Counted from the first letter of the stretch, positions 45,238 to 54,365 are shown. The stretch: DNA of 64,000 nucleotides from Streptomyces sp. BK239 (GCF_004217285.1 NZ_SHKS01000004.1:1-64000), one strand, 5' to 3'. Made by a program: numbers and translations. Notes: generated by a model not told the origin, from the sequence alone.

Positions 45238-45675
45238 ATGACCACACACACCCGGCACACGACGTCGGCCAAGCAGCAGTGGGCCCAGGGCCTGACGGTG
45301 TTCGCCGCCGTCCTGCTCATGCTCGCGGGAGTACTGGACATCTTCCGCGGCATCATGGGCATCGCCGAGGACGACGTCTTCGTCACGACACGGAACTACG
45401 TCTTCCAGTTCGACCTCACCGGCTGGGGCTGGATCCACCTGATCCTGGGCGCGATCGCGGTCGTCGTCAGCATGGGCCTCTTCCAGGGAGCCATGTGGGC
45501 CCGAGTCGCCGGCATCACCATCGCCGGGCTCATCGTCATCGCCAACTTCCTGTCCCTGCCGTACTACCCGGTCTGGTCCGTCGTGATGATCGCGTTCTCC
45601 GGGTTCGTCATCTGGGCGCTGTGCGTGGGCGGCCGCGACGAGTCGCGCACGTTCGGCGCGCCGGGCAACGGGTGA
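45238..45675 (+). CDS. DUF7144-type four-helix membrane protein
   Basis: 145 residues with four membrane helices (LTVFAAVLLMLAGVLDIFRG, WIHLILGAIAVVVSMGLF, ITIAGLIVIANFLSLPYYP, SVVMIAFSGFVIWALCV). This family is common in actinobacteria and has no known function. It starts 109 nt after the SHOCT gene, downstream of the repeats. Its stop overlaps a possible GTG of the next gene, so the two are probably co-transcribed. Confidence 0.75.
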   Translation: MTTHTRHTTSAKQQWAQGLTVFAAVLLMLAGVLDIFRGIMGIAEDDVFVTTRNYVFQFDLTGWGWIHLILGAIAVVVSMGLFQGAMWARVAGITIAGLIVIANFLSLPYYPVWSVVMIAFSGFVIWALCVGGRDESRTFGAPGNG

Positions 45676-45680
45676 CGACC

Positions 45681-46514
45681 ATGTGCCGGTGGCTCGCCTA
45701 CTCGGGCACCCCCGTCCTGCTCGACACCATCCTCTACAAACCGCAGCACTCGCTGATCGACCAGAGTCTGCACGCCCGCATGGGCGTCGAGACCACCAAC
45801 GGCGACGGCTTCGGCATCGGCTGGTACGAGCGACACGTCGACACCCCCGCGATCGTCCGGGAGGTCGGTCCGGCCTGGAACAACCGCAACCTGCGGGAGA
45901 TCTCGGGGCACGTCAGCTCACCGCTCTTCTTCGCCCACATCCGCGCCTCCACCGGCACGGCGGTGCAGGAGACCAACTGTCACCCGTTCCGCCACGGCCG
46001 CTGGATGTGGATGCACAACGGGGCGATCGCCGAGTTCCACCGGATGCGGCGCGAACTGGCCCTGGCCGTCGACCCGGGCCTGTTCCTCGACATCGAGGGC
46101 TCGACCGACTCCGAGATGATGTTCTTCCTGGCGCTCACCTTCGGCCTGGAGAAGGATCCGCCAGCCGGCGTCGCCCGGATGGCGGACTTCGTCGAACGGA
46201 CCGGCCATGCCCACGGGGTGGAGTTCCCGCTGCAGATGACGGTCGCCGTGACCGACGGGGAGCGGCTCTGGGCCTTCCGCTACTCCAGCCAGAAGGCGTC
46301 ACGCACGCTCTTCTACAGCACCCGGGTGGACACGCTGCGCGCCCTCCACCCGGACGTGGAGTTCCTCCGCGAAGTGTCCGACGAGACCCGTCTGATCGTG
46401 TCGGAGCCCCTGGGCGGCCTGCCCGGGGCCTGGCAGGAGGTACCCGAGAGCACCTACGGCGTGGTGCAGGCGGGGGGCGACGAGATCCACCCGTTCGTCC
46501 CCCAGGCGGCGTAG
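45681..46514 (+). CDS. Class II glutamine amidotransferase family protein
   Basis: 277 residues. Cys2 after the initiator Met (MCRWLAYSG) is the N-terminal nucleophile of Ntn amidotransferases. NGDGFGIGWY, FFAHIRASTGT and NCHPFRHGRWMWMHNGAI are the glutamine-site motifs. It resembles EgtC/YafJ-like stand-alone amidotransferases that hydrolyse a gamma-glutamyl amide. ATG 45681 is required to place Cys at position 2; an upstream GTG 45672 would bury it. Confidence 0.88.
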   Translation: MCRWLAYSGTPVLLDTILYKPQHSLIDQSLHARMGVETTNGDGFGIGWYERHVDTPAIVREVGPAWNNRNLREISGHVSSPLFFAHIRASTGTAVQETNCHPFRHGRWMWMHNGAIAEFHRMRRELALAVDPGLFLDIEGSTDSEMMFFLALTFGLEKDPPAGVARMADFVERTGHAHGVEFPLQMTVAVTDGERLWAFRYSSQKASRTLFYSTRVDTLRALHPDVEFLREVSDETRLIVSEPLGGLPGAWQEVPESTYGVVQAGGDEIHPFVPQAA

Positions 46515-46623
46515 GCCACGGCCCGTGCGGCCTGCATGGTTTGCACGCCTGCACCCGCCCGCGCCCGCGCCGCCTGCGACGACCGGCACCGGGCGTCCGA
46601 CGGACGTCACCGGGACGGCGGGC

Positions 46624-47403
46624 TCAGTGGACGGAGAAGCCGCCGTCCACGAAGACCGACTGCCCGGTGACGTACGCGGAGCCCGGTCCGGCCAGGAACA
46701 CGGCCGCTCCCGCGAAGTCCTCCGCCAGCCCGTTGCGCCCCACCAGCGTGCGCGCGGCGAGCGCCGCGACCCGCTCCGGGTCGGACGACAACCGCGCGTT
46801 CAACGGGGTCATGACGAAGCCCGGCACCAGCGTGTTGCAGGTGACTCCGTACGGCGACCAGGCCTCGGCCTGCGACCGGGCCAGCGACTCCAGCGCCCCC
46901 TTGGACACCCCGTAGGCGCCGCTCTGGACGAAGGCCCGGTGCGCCTGCTGGGACGAGACGTGGATGATCCGACCGTGACCGCGCTCGGCCATGCCGGGCC
47001 CGAAGCGCCGGCCCAGCAGAAACGGCGCCTCCAGGTTCACGGCCATGGTGGCGTCCCACACCTCGTCGTCGAGTTCGCCCATGGGCGGCCGCAGGTTGAT
47101 GCCGGCGGAGTTGACCAGGATGTCGGGCTCGCCGAACGGCTCCACCGCACGATCCGCCGCAGCGCGCACCCCGTCGCGGTCGGCGAGATCACCGCTCACC
47201 CAGGCCGCCCGGCAGCCCTCGGCCGTCAACTCGTCCACGGTGGCGACGAGTTCGGACTCCCTACGGGCCACGACCACCACGCTCGCCCCCGCCCGCGCGA
47301 GGGCGCCGGCGATGGCCCGGCCGATGCCGGAACTGCCTCCGGTCACTACGGCGACCCGCCCGTCCAGCGAGAACAGTTCGGTGAGAAAGCGATGGGAGAT
47401 CAT
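46624..47403 (-). CDS. Short-chain dehydrogenase/reductase
   Basis: 259 residues, classical SDR: cofactor site TGGSSGIGRAIAGAL (~22), NSAGI (~97), catalytic Ser in IIHVSSQQ and the YGVSK pair (~165), and a C-terminal GQSVFVDGG. It reduces or oxidises an alcohol/ketone with NAD(P); the substrate is unknown and similarity is to gluconate 5-dehydrogenase-like members. It is divergent from the GNAT gene with a 50-bp shared promoter region. Confidence 0.88.
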   Translation of the reverse strand: MISHRFLTELFSLDGRVAVVTGGSSGIGRAIAGALARAGASVVVVARRESELVATVDELTAEGCRAAWVSGDLADRDGVRAAADRAVEPFGEPDILVNSAGINLRPPMGELDDEVWDATMAVNLEAPFLLGRRFGPGMAERGHGRIIHVSSQQAHRAFVQSGAYGVSKGALESLARSQAEAWSPYGVTCNTLVPGFVMTPLNARLSSDPERVAALAARTLVGRNGLAEDFAGAAVFLAGPGSAYVTGQSVFVDGGFSVH

Positions 47404-47453
47404 TCCCGAACCCTAAAGGCCCCGGCCGCGCGGACGGCGGATAGGCTCCCCAC

Positions 47454-47903
47454 ATGGACAGCCGCTTGGACATCCGCGTGGACATCGTCAGGCAGGCGAG
47501 TCCCGAACTCGTCGACGCCTTCGGCCGGTTGCTGCCGCAGCTGTCCTCGACGGCGAAGCCGCTCGACGGTGAGGCGGTCGAGCGGATGGTGACGTGCGAT
47601 GCCAACACGGTGCTGGTGGCCCGGGTGTCCGGGACCGTCGTCGGCACCTTGACGCTGGTGCTGCTGCCACTGCCGTCCGGTGTGCGGGCACGCGTCGAGG
47701 ACGTGATCGTCGACGCCGAGGCGCGAGGCCGGGGAGTCGCGGCCCTCCTCACGCAGGAGGCCCTGCGCATCGCACGGGAAGCGGGCGCCAGAACGGTCGA
47801 CCTCACCTCCCGCCCCGACCGTCCGGCGGCGAACCGCCTCTACGAACGCCTCGGTTTCCGCCCCAGGAACTCGACGGTCTACCGCGTCCCGCTCGACGGG
47901 TGA
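47454..47903 (+). CDS. GNAT family N-acetyltransferase
   Basis: 149 residues with the acetyl-CoA loop RGRGVAALLTQEAL (~90), VEDVIVDAEAR before it and NRLYERLGF near the end. The acceptor is unknown. TAGGCT (47442-47447) lies just before ATG 47454 and there is no Shine-Dalgarno, so the message is probably leaderless. Confidence 0.87.
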   Translation: MDSRLDIRVDIVRQASPELVDAFGRLLPQLSSTAKPLDGEAVERMVTCDANTVLVARVSGTVVGTLTLVLLPLPSGVRARVEDVIVDAEARGRGVAALLTQEALRIAREAGARTVDLTSRPDRPAANRLYERLGFRPRNSTVYRVPLDG

Positions 47904-47951
47904 ACCGACCCACCGGGTGAGACGCCGGGGCAAGGATGCGAGCATCCTCGG

Positions 47952-48677
47952 ATGCGAGAGATCGACGAGCTGGTCCACGTGGACGACCCGGCGTGGCCGG
48001 AACTCGAGGAAGCGCTCGGTGCGAGCACCGTGCCGGTTCGGACGCTGCCCGCCGACGGCGAAGACGGGCGACGGGGCGTCCTGCAGATGCAGGTCACCGC
48101 ACGCTCGGTGCTGGGGGCTCTGGCGCTGCACACCGGCGGACTGCTCCTGGACGACGGGTGGGTGCGCGTGTTCGGCGGCGGCTCGGCCCGGGACGGAGGG
48201 CTTCCGAGTCTGGCGCAGGTCAACGGTTTCCCCGCCGACTTCGATCCGGCATGGCATCCCGGGACCGGTCTCGTCGTCGGTCATGACGCCGTGGGCGGGG
48301 TCTTCGCGCTGAACGGCAGCGATCCCGCGGCTGCGGGCCGGCCGGGGGCGCCCGGACAGATGACGTACTTCGCTCCCGACACCCTGGCGTGGGAAGCGAT
48401 GGAGATGGGCCACTCGGGCTGGTTCTTCTGGCTGCTCTCAGGCCGGTTGGAGACGTTCTACGACGGTCTGCGCTGGCCCGGCTGGCGCGAGGAAGCCGCG
48501 GCTCTGTCCTTGGCGGAGGGCATCTCCGTCTACCCGTTCCTGTGGACCAAGGAGGCCCACGCCGACCTCGCGGCGACAAGCCGGCGTCCCGTACCGATGC
48601 GCGGGATCCTGGGAGTCGCCGCGGACTTCGCCCGCAGCATGGGGCCGGCTGACCCGGGGTTCCTGGGCGACGTGTGA
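47952..48677 (+). CDS. DUF2625 family protein
   Basis: 241 residues across a DUF2625 domain (DDPAWPELEEALGAS, LLLDDGWVRVFGGGS, MTYFAPDTLAWEAMEMGHSG). The family is soluble, related to SUKH/SMI1-type immunity-like proteins in genomic behaviour, and has no proven activity. It follows the GNAT gene by 48 nt. Confidence 0.75.
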   Translation: MREIDELVHVDDPAWPELEEALGASTVPVRTLPADGEDGRRGVLQMQVTARSVLGALALHTGGLLLDDGWVRVFGGGSARDGGLPSLAQVNGFPADFDPAWHPGTGLVVGHDAVGGVFALNGSDPAAAGRPGAPGQMTYFAPDTLAWEAMEMGHSGWFFWLLSGRLETFYDGLRWPGWREEAAALSLAEGISVYPFLWTKEAHADLAATSRRPVPMRGILGVAADFARSMGPADPGFLGDV

Positions 48678-48773
48678 CACCACGAGGCGCCACGCCCTAG
48701 CATCGGCGCCGACTCGAAGCAGGACCAGACGGTTTCCTCGTCCCGGAGGCAGCGCAGCCGACGCCTCACGGGT

Positions 48774-49670
48774 TCACCGCGTCGACTCCAGTATGCGGTC
48801 GAGGGTCCGACGCCCCATGCTGCTCATCGTCGGGTTGCTCTCGGTGTAGTACCAGACGGCGCCCATCGACTGTTCGAACGCCCAGGCCTTGCCGCGCTCC
48901 CACTCCAGGTCGTCACAGGTCAGTGTCCGTCGGAACACTTCCCGCGGGCCCGGCTGCAACAGGTGCCAGGCGCTGATCAGATCCAGCGCGGGGTCGGCGG
49001 GGCCGAAGCCGCCGGTGTCGAGTACGCCGGCGAGCCGGCCTTCCGCGACCAGTACGTTGCCGGGGATCAGGTCACCATGGCTCATCACGTCGGCATCTGT
49101 TCGCGGCAACTCCCGGAAACGGCTCCACAGTTGGCGGAGCCGGGGTACGTCGAGCAGCCCCTCGCTCTCCTCGAAGCACTGCGCCATCCAGTCGTCGTGG
49201 TGGGCGAGTACGCCGCCCCGGTTGTCGCCGTCGAAAAGCCGCCCACGCGTCTCGGCGTCCCGCAGGGCCGCGATGAAGGCCGCGAGGTCCTCGGCGAAAG
49301 CATTCGACCCACTCGGGTCGGCATCGAAAGCGACCGTTCCCGGCAGCCAGGTCTGGACCGACCACGGCATGGGGTATCCCGCTCCGGGCTTTCCCAAGGC
49401 GACGGGTTCCGGGACGGGAATCCGGGACACCCGGGCCAGCTCCCCACTCGCCTCGGCTTCCCGCTCCAGAACCGCCAGCGCCTCGGCGGCATCGACCGGA
49501 CGCAGTGGGAAACGCGCGGAAAGGCCGTTGCCGATACGGAAGATGGCGTTGACCGTCCCGGTCGACGGCACGAGTCGGACGTCCTCGCCGCTCCACTGAG
49601 GGAACTGTTCTCGGATCAAGGTCGCAACGATGTCGGTGGTCACGTCCACCTGGTCATCGTGCATGGTCAT
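48774..49670 (-). CDS. Aminoglycoside-phosphotransferase-like kinase
   Basis: 298 residues of the APH fold: Brenner motif SHGDLIPGNVLV (~195), second metal Asp in GVLDTGGFGPADPALDL (~215), N-lobe with FPLRPVDAAEALAVLEREAE. The family phosphorylates aminoglycosides, macrolides or small metabolites; resistance is not implied. Similarity to macrolide-kinase-like proteins is general. ATG 49670 is preferred (MTMHDDQ). Confidence 0.82.
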   Translation of the reverse strand: MTMHDDQVDVTTDIVATLIREQFPQWSGEDVRLVPSTGTVNAIFRIGNGLSARFPLRPVDAAEALAVLEREAEASGELARVSRIPVPEPVALGKPGAGYPMPWSVQTWLPGTVAFDADPSGSNAFAEDLAAFIAALRDAETRGRLFDGDNRGGVLAHHDDWMAQCFEESEGLLDVPRLRQLWSRFRELPRTDADVMSHGDLIPGNVLVAEGRLAGVLDTGGFGPADPALDLISAWHLLQPGPREVFRRTLTCDDLEWERGKAWAFEQSMGAVWYYTESNPTMSSMGRRTLDRILESTR

Positions 49671-49869
49671 TCGCGCGGGCCCTTCCGCCGGTTCGGTCCG
49701 AGACACAGGAAGCAGACCTGAACAACTGAGACGACAGTCAGTATTCACACGCCGGGGTCCGGATCAACCGAGATTTCCGCTCACTCACGGCGCTCTGACG
49801 GCGTGGCCGATCGCGGCGGCGACGTCCTCAGCGATGTGGGTGGGAATGCCGCAGCAGAACGCGGCGTGG

Positions 49870-50283
49870 CTACGGTCCTTCGCGGTCGGCTGCTCCGGAT
49901 TGCGCGGTGGCTGCCGCCTCCAGCAGGAGCCAGCCGTCGAGCTCCACCGCCCGCCGCTCCTCCGGTCGCCACCCGCGGGCCAGCGCCACGTCGAGCAGTG
50001 CCCGGACGACGCCCGGCTCGTGCAGGTTCAGGCCTGCGCCCTGGATGAAGCCCACGTCCCCGGAGCCCAAGGGGGCCCCGCCCGGGACGTACCGGCCGGG
50101 CCCCTCGGCGAAGACGATGCGCAGCGGCCCGCCGGCGCCGGCAGGCCGAGGGGAGAGGGTGAGGGTCTGGCGGCAGTCCACGGACCGCCCGTCGGGGCCC
50201 GTTCGGTGGCTGTGGCGCATCGTCCACATGTACACGCGCCCGTCGGCGACCAGCCGGCGGGGCTTCTTCGCATGGCGAGGCAC
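49870..50283 (-). CDS. Hypothetical protein
   Basis: 137 residues. The N-terminus is basic (MPRHAKKPRRLVADGRVYMW), with segments GPLRIVFAEGPGRYVPGGAP and LHEPGVVRALLDVALARGW. It resembles small Streptomyces proteins found beside regulators; no domain is recognised. It is divergent from the PadR gene across a 130-bp region that contains a palindromic operator. Confidence 0.65.
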   Translation of the reverse strand: MPRHAKKPRRLVADGRVYMWTMRHSHRTGPDGRSVDCRQTLTLSPRPAGAGGPLRIVFAEGPGRYVPGGAPLGSGDVGFIQGAGLNLHEPGVVRALLDVALARGWRPEERRAVELDGWLLLEAAATAQSGAADREGP

Positions 50284-50356
50284 ACGGCGATGCTACGCGG
50301 CCCGATCCACAGGACACCCCGCGCCTGCGTCCGGGGTCTTGTCATGCGAACGTTAC

Positions 50357-50366
50357 CGATATATCG
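50357..50366. promoter_or_regulatory. Palindromic operator before the PadR gene
   Basis: CGATATATCG is a perfect 10-bp palindrome in AT-rich DNA, 47 bp before the PadR start. AT-rich GATATATC-type dyads are typical PadR sites, so autoregulation is likely. Confidence 0.6.
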
Positions 50367-50413
50367 TCGAAGCATCACGACAGATCAACGATGGAATGAA
50401 TGGAGTGGTGGCG

Positions 50414-51061
50414 ATGCGTTCGCACGGGTTCGAGCGAGGTCATGGGCGGGATGAAGGCTTTCGGCGGGGGCGTGGTGGGTTCGAGGGGCGGCGTGCGGCG
50501 TTCGGGCCGTTCGGGCCCGGGGGGCCGGGTGGACCCGGGGGGCCGGGTGGACCCGGGGGGTTCGGGCCCGGGTTCGGGCCGGGCCCCTGGGGCGGGCGCG
50601 GGCGTGGCGGGCCCAGGGGCAGGGCGCGGCGGGGGGATGTGCGGGCCTCGATCCTGGCGTTGCTCAAGGAGCGGGCCATGCACGGCTACGAGATGATCCA
50701 GGAGATCGCCGAGCGCAGCGGCGGCGCCTGGAAGCCGAGCCCCGGCTCGGTGTACCCCACCCTGCAACTGCTGGAGGACGAGGGGCTGATCAGCAGTGAG
50801 TCGGAGGGCGGCAAGAAGCTGTTCTCGCTCACCGACGCCGGCCGCGCGGCGGCGGAGGAAGGGCCCGACGCACCCTGGGAGGAGGCCTCCCGCGGGGTCG
50901 ACTGGGAGGCGCTCGGTGAGATCCGGCAGGCCGGCTTCGGGCTGATGGAGGCCTTCGGGCAGGTTTGGAAGACCGGCAGCAAGGAACAGCGCGACAAGGC
51001 GCTCGCCGTCGTCAACGAGGCCCGAAAGAAGCTGTATCTCATCCTCGCCGACGAGGATTGA
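50414..51061 (+). CDS. PadR-family transcriptional regulator
   Basis: 215 residues. The N-terminal ~75 are Arg/Gly/Pro-rich with a (GGP)n stretch encoded by ~18-bp GC-rich repeats. A PadR winged helix follows (~80-150; RASILALLKERAMHGYEMIQ, GSVYPTLQLLEDEGLI) and a C-terminal dimerisation helix. GGAG 8 nt upstream supports ATG 50414; ATG 50396 is in frame but lacks a site. Confidence 0.85.
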   Translation: MRSHGFERGHGRDEGFRRGRGGFEGRRAAFGPFGPGGPGGPGGPGGPGGFGPGFGPGPWGGRGRGGPRGRARRGDVRASILALLKERAMHGYEMIQEIAERSGGAWKPSPGSVYPTLQLLEDEGLISSESEGGKKLFSLTDAGRAAAEEGPDAPWEEASRGVDWEALGEIRQAGFGLMEAFGQVWKTGSKEQRDKALAVVNEARKKLYLILADED

Positions 51062-51081
51062 CAGGGGTCGGGACGCGGGTT

Positions 51082-51130
51082 GAGGGCGCCCCGCGCGGCG
51101 CCCCGTGCGGCACACCGCGGGGGCGCCCTC
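51082..51130. terminator. Bidirectional terminator
   Basis: GAGGGCGCCCC (51082-51092) pairs with GGGGCGCCCTC (51120-51130) around an internal GC-rich hairpin, between the convergent PadR and SRPBCC genes. Confidence 0.7.
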
Positions 51131-51155
51131 GTGTCCCCGGCCTCGACGGGCCGGC

Positions 51156-51584
51156 TCAGGTCACCAGACCGCCGAGCTTGCGCAGTGACTCGTTCAGCGC
51201 CGCCGTCCCCGAGTCCTTGAGCCTGCCCGCCATGATCGACACGGCGGCGCCCGTGAACTCACCGTCGATGCGGACCGTCGTCGCGTCGCCGTCGGGGGTG
51301 AGGGTGTAACGCGTGGCGACGTTCACCGCCATCGGGCCCTTGCCGCGAATGGCCAGCACCCGGGCCGGCGTCAGCTCCGCCACCGTCCACTCCACCTCGG
51401 CGGGGAAGCCCATCAGTTTCATGTTCTCCTGGAAGGTCGCGCCCACTTCGAGGGCACTCGGGCCGCCCCCGGGGAAGCTGGTGTGGGTCGCGTTCCACTC
51501 CCCGTATCCCGACCAGTCCGTGAGTCGGGCCCACACCTTCTCGGCCGGCGCCTCGATACGGGCCTCCGCGCTGACTTCGGCCAT
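51156..51584 (-). CDS. SRPBCC family (polyketide cyclase/START-like) protein
   Basis: 142 residues. The helix-grip fold is shown by AEARIEAPAEKVWARLTDWS at the start, the central EVEWTVAELTPARVLAIRGK and a C-terminal long helix. Such proteins bind small hydrophobic ligands. GAGGTGG lies upstream of ATG 51584. The ligand is unknown. Confidence 0.85.
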   Translation of the reverse strand: MAEVSAEARIEAPAEKVWARLTDWSGYGEWNATHTSFPGGGPSALEVGATFQENMKLMGFPAEVEWTVAELTPARVLAIRGKGPMAVNVATRYTLTPDGDATTVRIDGEFTGAAVSIMAGRLKDSGTAALNESLRKLGGLVT

Positions 51585-51838
51585 ACGACCACCTCTTCGT
51601 GTCCGGCGACTCGGGCTTGGCTGCGGTGTCGCGAAACGTAGCCGCAGGGCCGTCGACATTCAATACTGACGAACCGTCAGGAAGTGCGGCGTACAGGCGG
51701 CGCGCCTCCACGGTGACAAAGCGGCTGAATCTCATCCCTGAGGAGGAGATGCCGCGCGCTCTGATCCACTCAGCGCGGCACCCGAGAATGCTTCCCTCAG
51801 AGGATGCCCGGAGCCGCCGGAACTGGTGAGGTGGACAG

Positions 51839-52513
51839 GTGCCACCCCGTACTCCCCGGCAGCCGTCCCCCGACCGGACGGCGCGCGCCATGGACGACGA
51901 CGCCGGGTTCAGCGCGGAGCTGACGTCGGCTCTGGGCGGCGCGCGCCGCCGCGCGGTCCGTGACGGCGACCGGCAGATCGACACCGCGCACCTCCTGCAC
52001 TCCCTGCTGGAACACGACCCCCTGGTCCGCGCCGCGTTCGCCGAGGGCTCCCAGCTCGCCCGGCTCCTCGGCTACCTCGTCCAGCGCAGCATCGGCTACG
52101 GCCTGCGCTGGCAGAGCGGCGTCGAGGACTCCGGGGCCCTGCCCGTCGTCACCGCCGCCGTCACCGACCCCCGACCCGCGCCCGACGCCCAGGCCCCACT
52201 CGCCGCTGCCGGCGCCCCGGTCATCGCCGCCCAGGCCCCGCCCGCCGCGTGCCCCCTCGCCGAGGGCTTCTCCCCCCTCGCCACCGCCGCGCTCGACCAC
52301 GCGCGCGTACGGGCCGCCGCCCGGCGTGCCGAGGGTCGCGCCCGCCCGGGGGAGCCGGCGCGCGGCGTGGACCTCCTCGCGGCGATCGTCGCCGACCCCG
52401 GGGCTCGCGCTGTGGAGGTCCTCACCCGCGCCGGCGTCGACCCGCTCGCCCTGCGCGCCCGCGTCGAGGCCGGTCTCGACGTCCGGCTCCCCGGCGGCGG
52501 AAGCACCTGCTGA
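51839..52513 (+). CDS. Clp N-terminal-domain protein without ATPase
   Basis: 224 residues. Two Clp_N-like helical repeats (FSAELTSALGGARRRAVRDG with QIDTAHLLHSLL; then LATAALDHARVRAAARRAEG with GVDLLAAIV) are separated by an Ala/Pro-rich linker. No AAA+ module is present, so it may be a stand-alone adaptor. GAGGTGG precedes GTG 51839; ATG 51890 is an alternative. Confidence 0.8.
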   Translation: MPPRTPRQPSPDRTARAMDDDAGFSAELTSALGGARRRAVRDGDRQIDTAHLLHSLLEHDPLVRAAFAEGSQLARLLGYLVQRSIGYGLRWQSGVEDSGALPVVTAAVTDPRPAPDAQAPLAAAGAPVIAAQAPPAACPLAEGFSPLATAALDHARVRAAARRAEGRARPGEPARGVDLLAAIVADPGARAVEVLTRAGVDPLALRARVEAGLDVRLPGGGSTC

Positions 52514-52594
52514 GGAGGCACGCACGCGACGAGCCGTCCGGCCGGTGAGACAGGTGTCAACGGGGATGACGCTCATGTCGTCGCCTGTCATCAT

Positions 52595-53599
52595 GTGCCG
52601 GTGCATACCTCTGTGAGCAGTCAGGGCAATCGCGGAAAGGGCCTCGGGCTCGGTCTGGCGATCGGGTCGGCCATCGCGTTCGGCGGTTCCGGGGTCGCGG
52701 CCAAGCCGCTGATCGAGGCGGGACTCGACCCGCTGCACGTGGTCTGGCTGCGTGTGGCCGGCGCGGCCCTGGTGATGCTGCCGCTCGCCGTCCGTCACCG
52801 TGCGCTCGTACGCCGCCGCCCCGCGCTGCTCGCCGGGTTCGGACTGCTCGGCGTGGCCGGTGTCCAGGCCTTCTACTTCGCCGCGCTCTCCCGCATCCCC
52901 GTCGGCGTGGCGCTGCTCGTCGAGTACCTCGCGCCCGCGCTCGTGCTCGGCTGGGTGCGGTTCGTGCAGCGGCGGCCGGTGACGCGGGCCGCCGCGTTCG
53001 GCGTGGTGCTCGCGGTGGGCGGGCTCGCCTGCGTCGTGGAAGTGTGGGCGGGGCTGAGCTTCGACGCCCTCGGCCTCCTCCTCGCGCTCGGCGCCGCCGG
53101 CTGCCAGGTCGGCTACTTCGTCCTCTCCGACCAGGGCAGCGACTCCGCCGACGGCGCCCCGGACCCGCTCGGCGTCATCGCCTACGGCCTCCTGGTCGGC
53201 GCCGCCGTGCTGACGGTCGTAGCCCGCCCTTGGGCCATGGACTGGTCGGTGCTCGCGCACTCCGCCGTCATGGACGGCACCCGCGTCCCGGCCTGGGCCC
53301 TGCTCGCGTGGATCGTGCTGATCGCCACGGTCGTCGCCTACGTCACCGGTGTGGTCTCCGTGCGCCGGCTGTCCCCGCAGATCGCGGGCGTCGTGGCCTG
53401 CCTGGAGGCGGTCATCGCGACCGTCCTGGCCTGGGTCCTGCTCGGCGAGCACCTCTCGGCGCCGCAGATCGTGGGCGGCGCGGTGGTCCTGCTGGGCGCG
53501 TTCATCGCCCAGTCGTCCGCTCCGGCCAAGAGCTCCGGCGAACCCGTGACCGGCGGCAGCCCCGAACGGCAGCTGGCCGCCCGGGGGACGGCCGCCTAG
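52595..53599 (+). CDS. EamA/RhaT family transporter
   Basis: 334 residues with ten membrane helices in two EamA halves (AIAFGGSGVAAKPLIEAG; YFAALSRIPVGVALLVEYLA; SVRRLSPQIAGVVACLEAVI). These drug/metabolite transporters export amino acids or other small molecules. No clear Shine-Dalgarno precedes GTG 52595, so the start may be leaderless; GTG 52601 is also possible. Confidence 0.85.
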   Translation: MPVHTSVSSQGNRGKGLGLGLAIGSAIAFGGSGVAAKPLIEAGLDPLHVVWLRVAGAALVMLPLAVRHRALVRRRPALLAGFGLLGVAGVQAFYFAALSRIPVGVALLVEYLAPALVLGWVRFVQRRPVTRAAAFGVVLAVGGLACVVEVWAGLSFDALGLLLALGAAGCQVGYFVLSDQGSDSADGAPDPLGVIAYGLLVGAAVLTVVARPWAMDWSVLAHSAVMDGTRVPAWALLAWIVLIATVVAYVTGVVSVRRLSPQIAGVVACLEAVIATVLAWVLLGEHLSAPQIVGGAVVLLGAFIAQSSAPAKSSGEPVTGGSPERQLAARGTAA

Positions 53600-53617
53600 G
53601 CGGGCCGAGCCTCGTCG

Positions 53618-54319
53618 TCACAGGCGGCTCAGGTAGTCGGGCAGTTCCGTGTCCGGGTGGAGGCCGGCGTCGGGCACGGGGGTGTCGTAGCCCTTGCGCA
53701 GGGGCAGTACCCCTGCCCAGTGGGGGAGGGCGAGGTCCTCGGGCTCGTCGTTCACGCCGCCGGTGCGGATCTTGGCCGAGACCTCCGCGAGGTCGATGCG
53801 GATCACCGCCGTCGCGGCCAGTTCCTTCTTGTCGGCCGGCCGGGAGTCGGCGGCCCGGCCGGGGACGACGTGGTCGACCAGGGCGTCGAGCGCGGTCCGC
53901 TTCTCCTCAGGGTCGGTCACGTCGTGGGCCACGCCGTGCACCACCACGCTGCGGTAGTTGATCGAGTGGTGGAAGGCGGAACGGGCCAGGACCAGGCCGT
54001 CCACGTGCGTCACCGTGAGACACACGGGCAGGCCCGCGTCGGCCCGCCCCGTCATCCGCAGCGGGCGCGAGCCCGTCGAGCCGTGCACATAGAGGGTCTC
54101 GCCGACCCGCCCGTACAGCGTCGGCAGCACCACCGGCGCACCGTCGCGGACGAAGCCGAGGTGGCAGACGTAGCCCTCGTCGAGCAGCGCGTGCACCAGG
54201 TCCTTGTCGTACGACGCCCGCTGCGGGGCCCTGGTGGGGACCGTGCGGTCGGTCGGGGCGTAGGCGGCGGGCTCGGACGTGGTGCTCGTCGCCCCCGTCG
54301 GCTGAGTGGACCCCTGCAT
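53618..54319 (-). CDS. FMN-binding split-barrel (pyridoxamine-phosphate-oxidase-like) protein
   Basis: 233 residues. The split-barrel domain (~35-170) shows YVCHLGFVRDGAPVVLPTLY, LYVHGSTGSRPLR and HHSINYRSVVVHG. Members bind FMN or F420. It is divergent from the MocR regulator across 46 bp, an arrangement frequently seen and likely to mean direct control. ATG 54319 follows AGGAGAG (reverse of 54327-54332). Confidence 0.85.
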   Translation of the reverse strand: MQGSTQPTGATSTTSEPAAYAPTDRTVPTRAPQRASYDKDLVHALLDEGYVCHLGFVRDGAPVVLPTLYGRVGETLYVHGSTGSRPLRMTGRADAGLPVCLTVTHVDGLVLARSAFHHSINYRSVVVHGVAHDVTDPEEKRTALDALVDHVVPGRAADSRPADKKELAATAVIRIDLAEVSAKIRTGGVNDEPEDLALPHWAGVLPLRKGYDTPVPDAGLHPDTELPDYLSRL

Positions 54320-54342
54320 GGCGCTCTCCTTGCGGTGAGTAT

Positions 54343-54357
54343 TGCACTAGTGCATAA
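54343..54357. promoter_or_regulatory. Palindromic operator overlapping the MocR promoter
   Basis: TGCACTAGTGCA (54343-54354) is a perfect 12-bp palindrome and overlaps a CATAAT -10 box (54352-54357). It sits between the divergent oxidase-like and MocR genes. Binding here could control both. Confidence 0.75.
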
Positions 54358-54365
54358 TATTGTTT

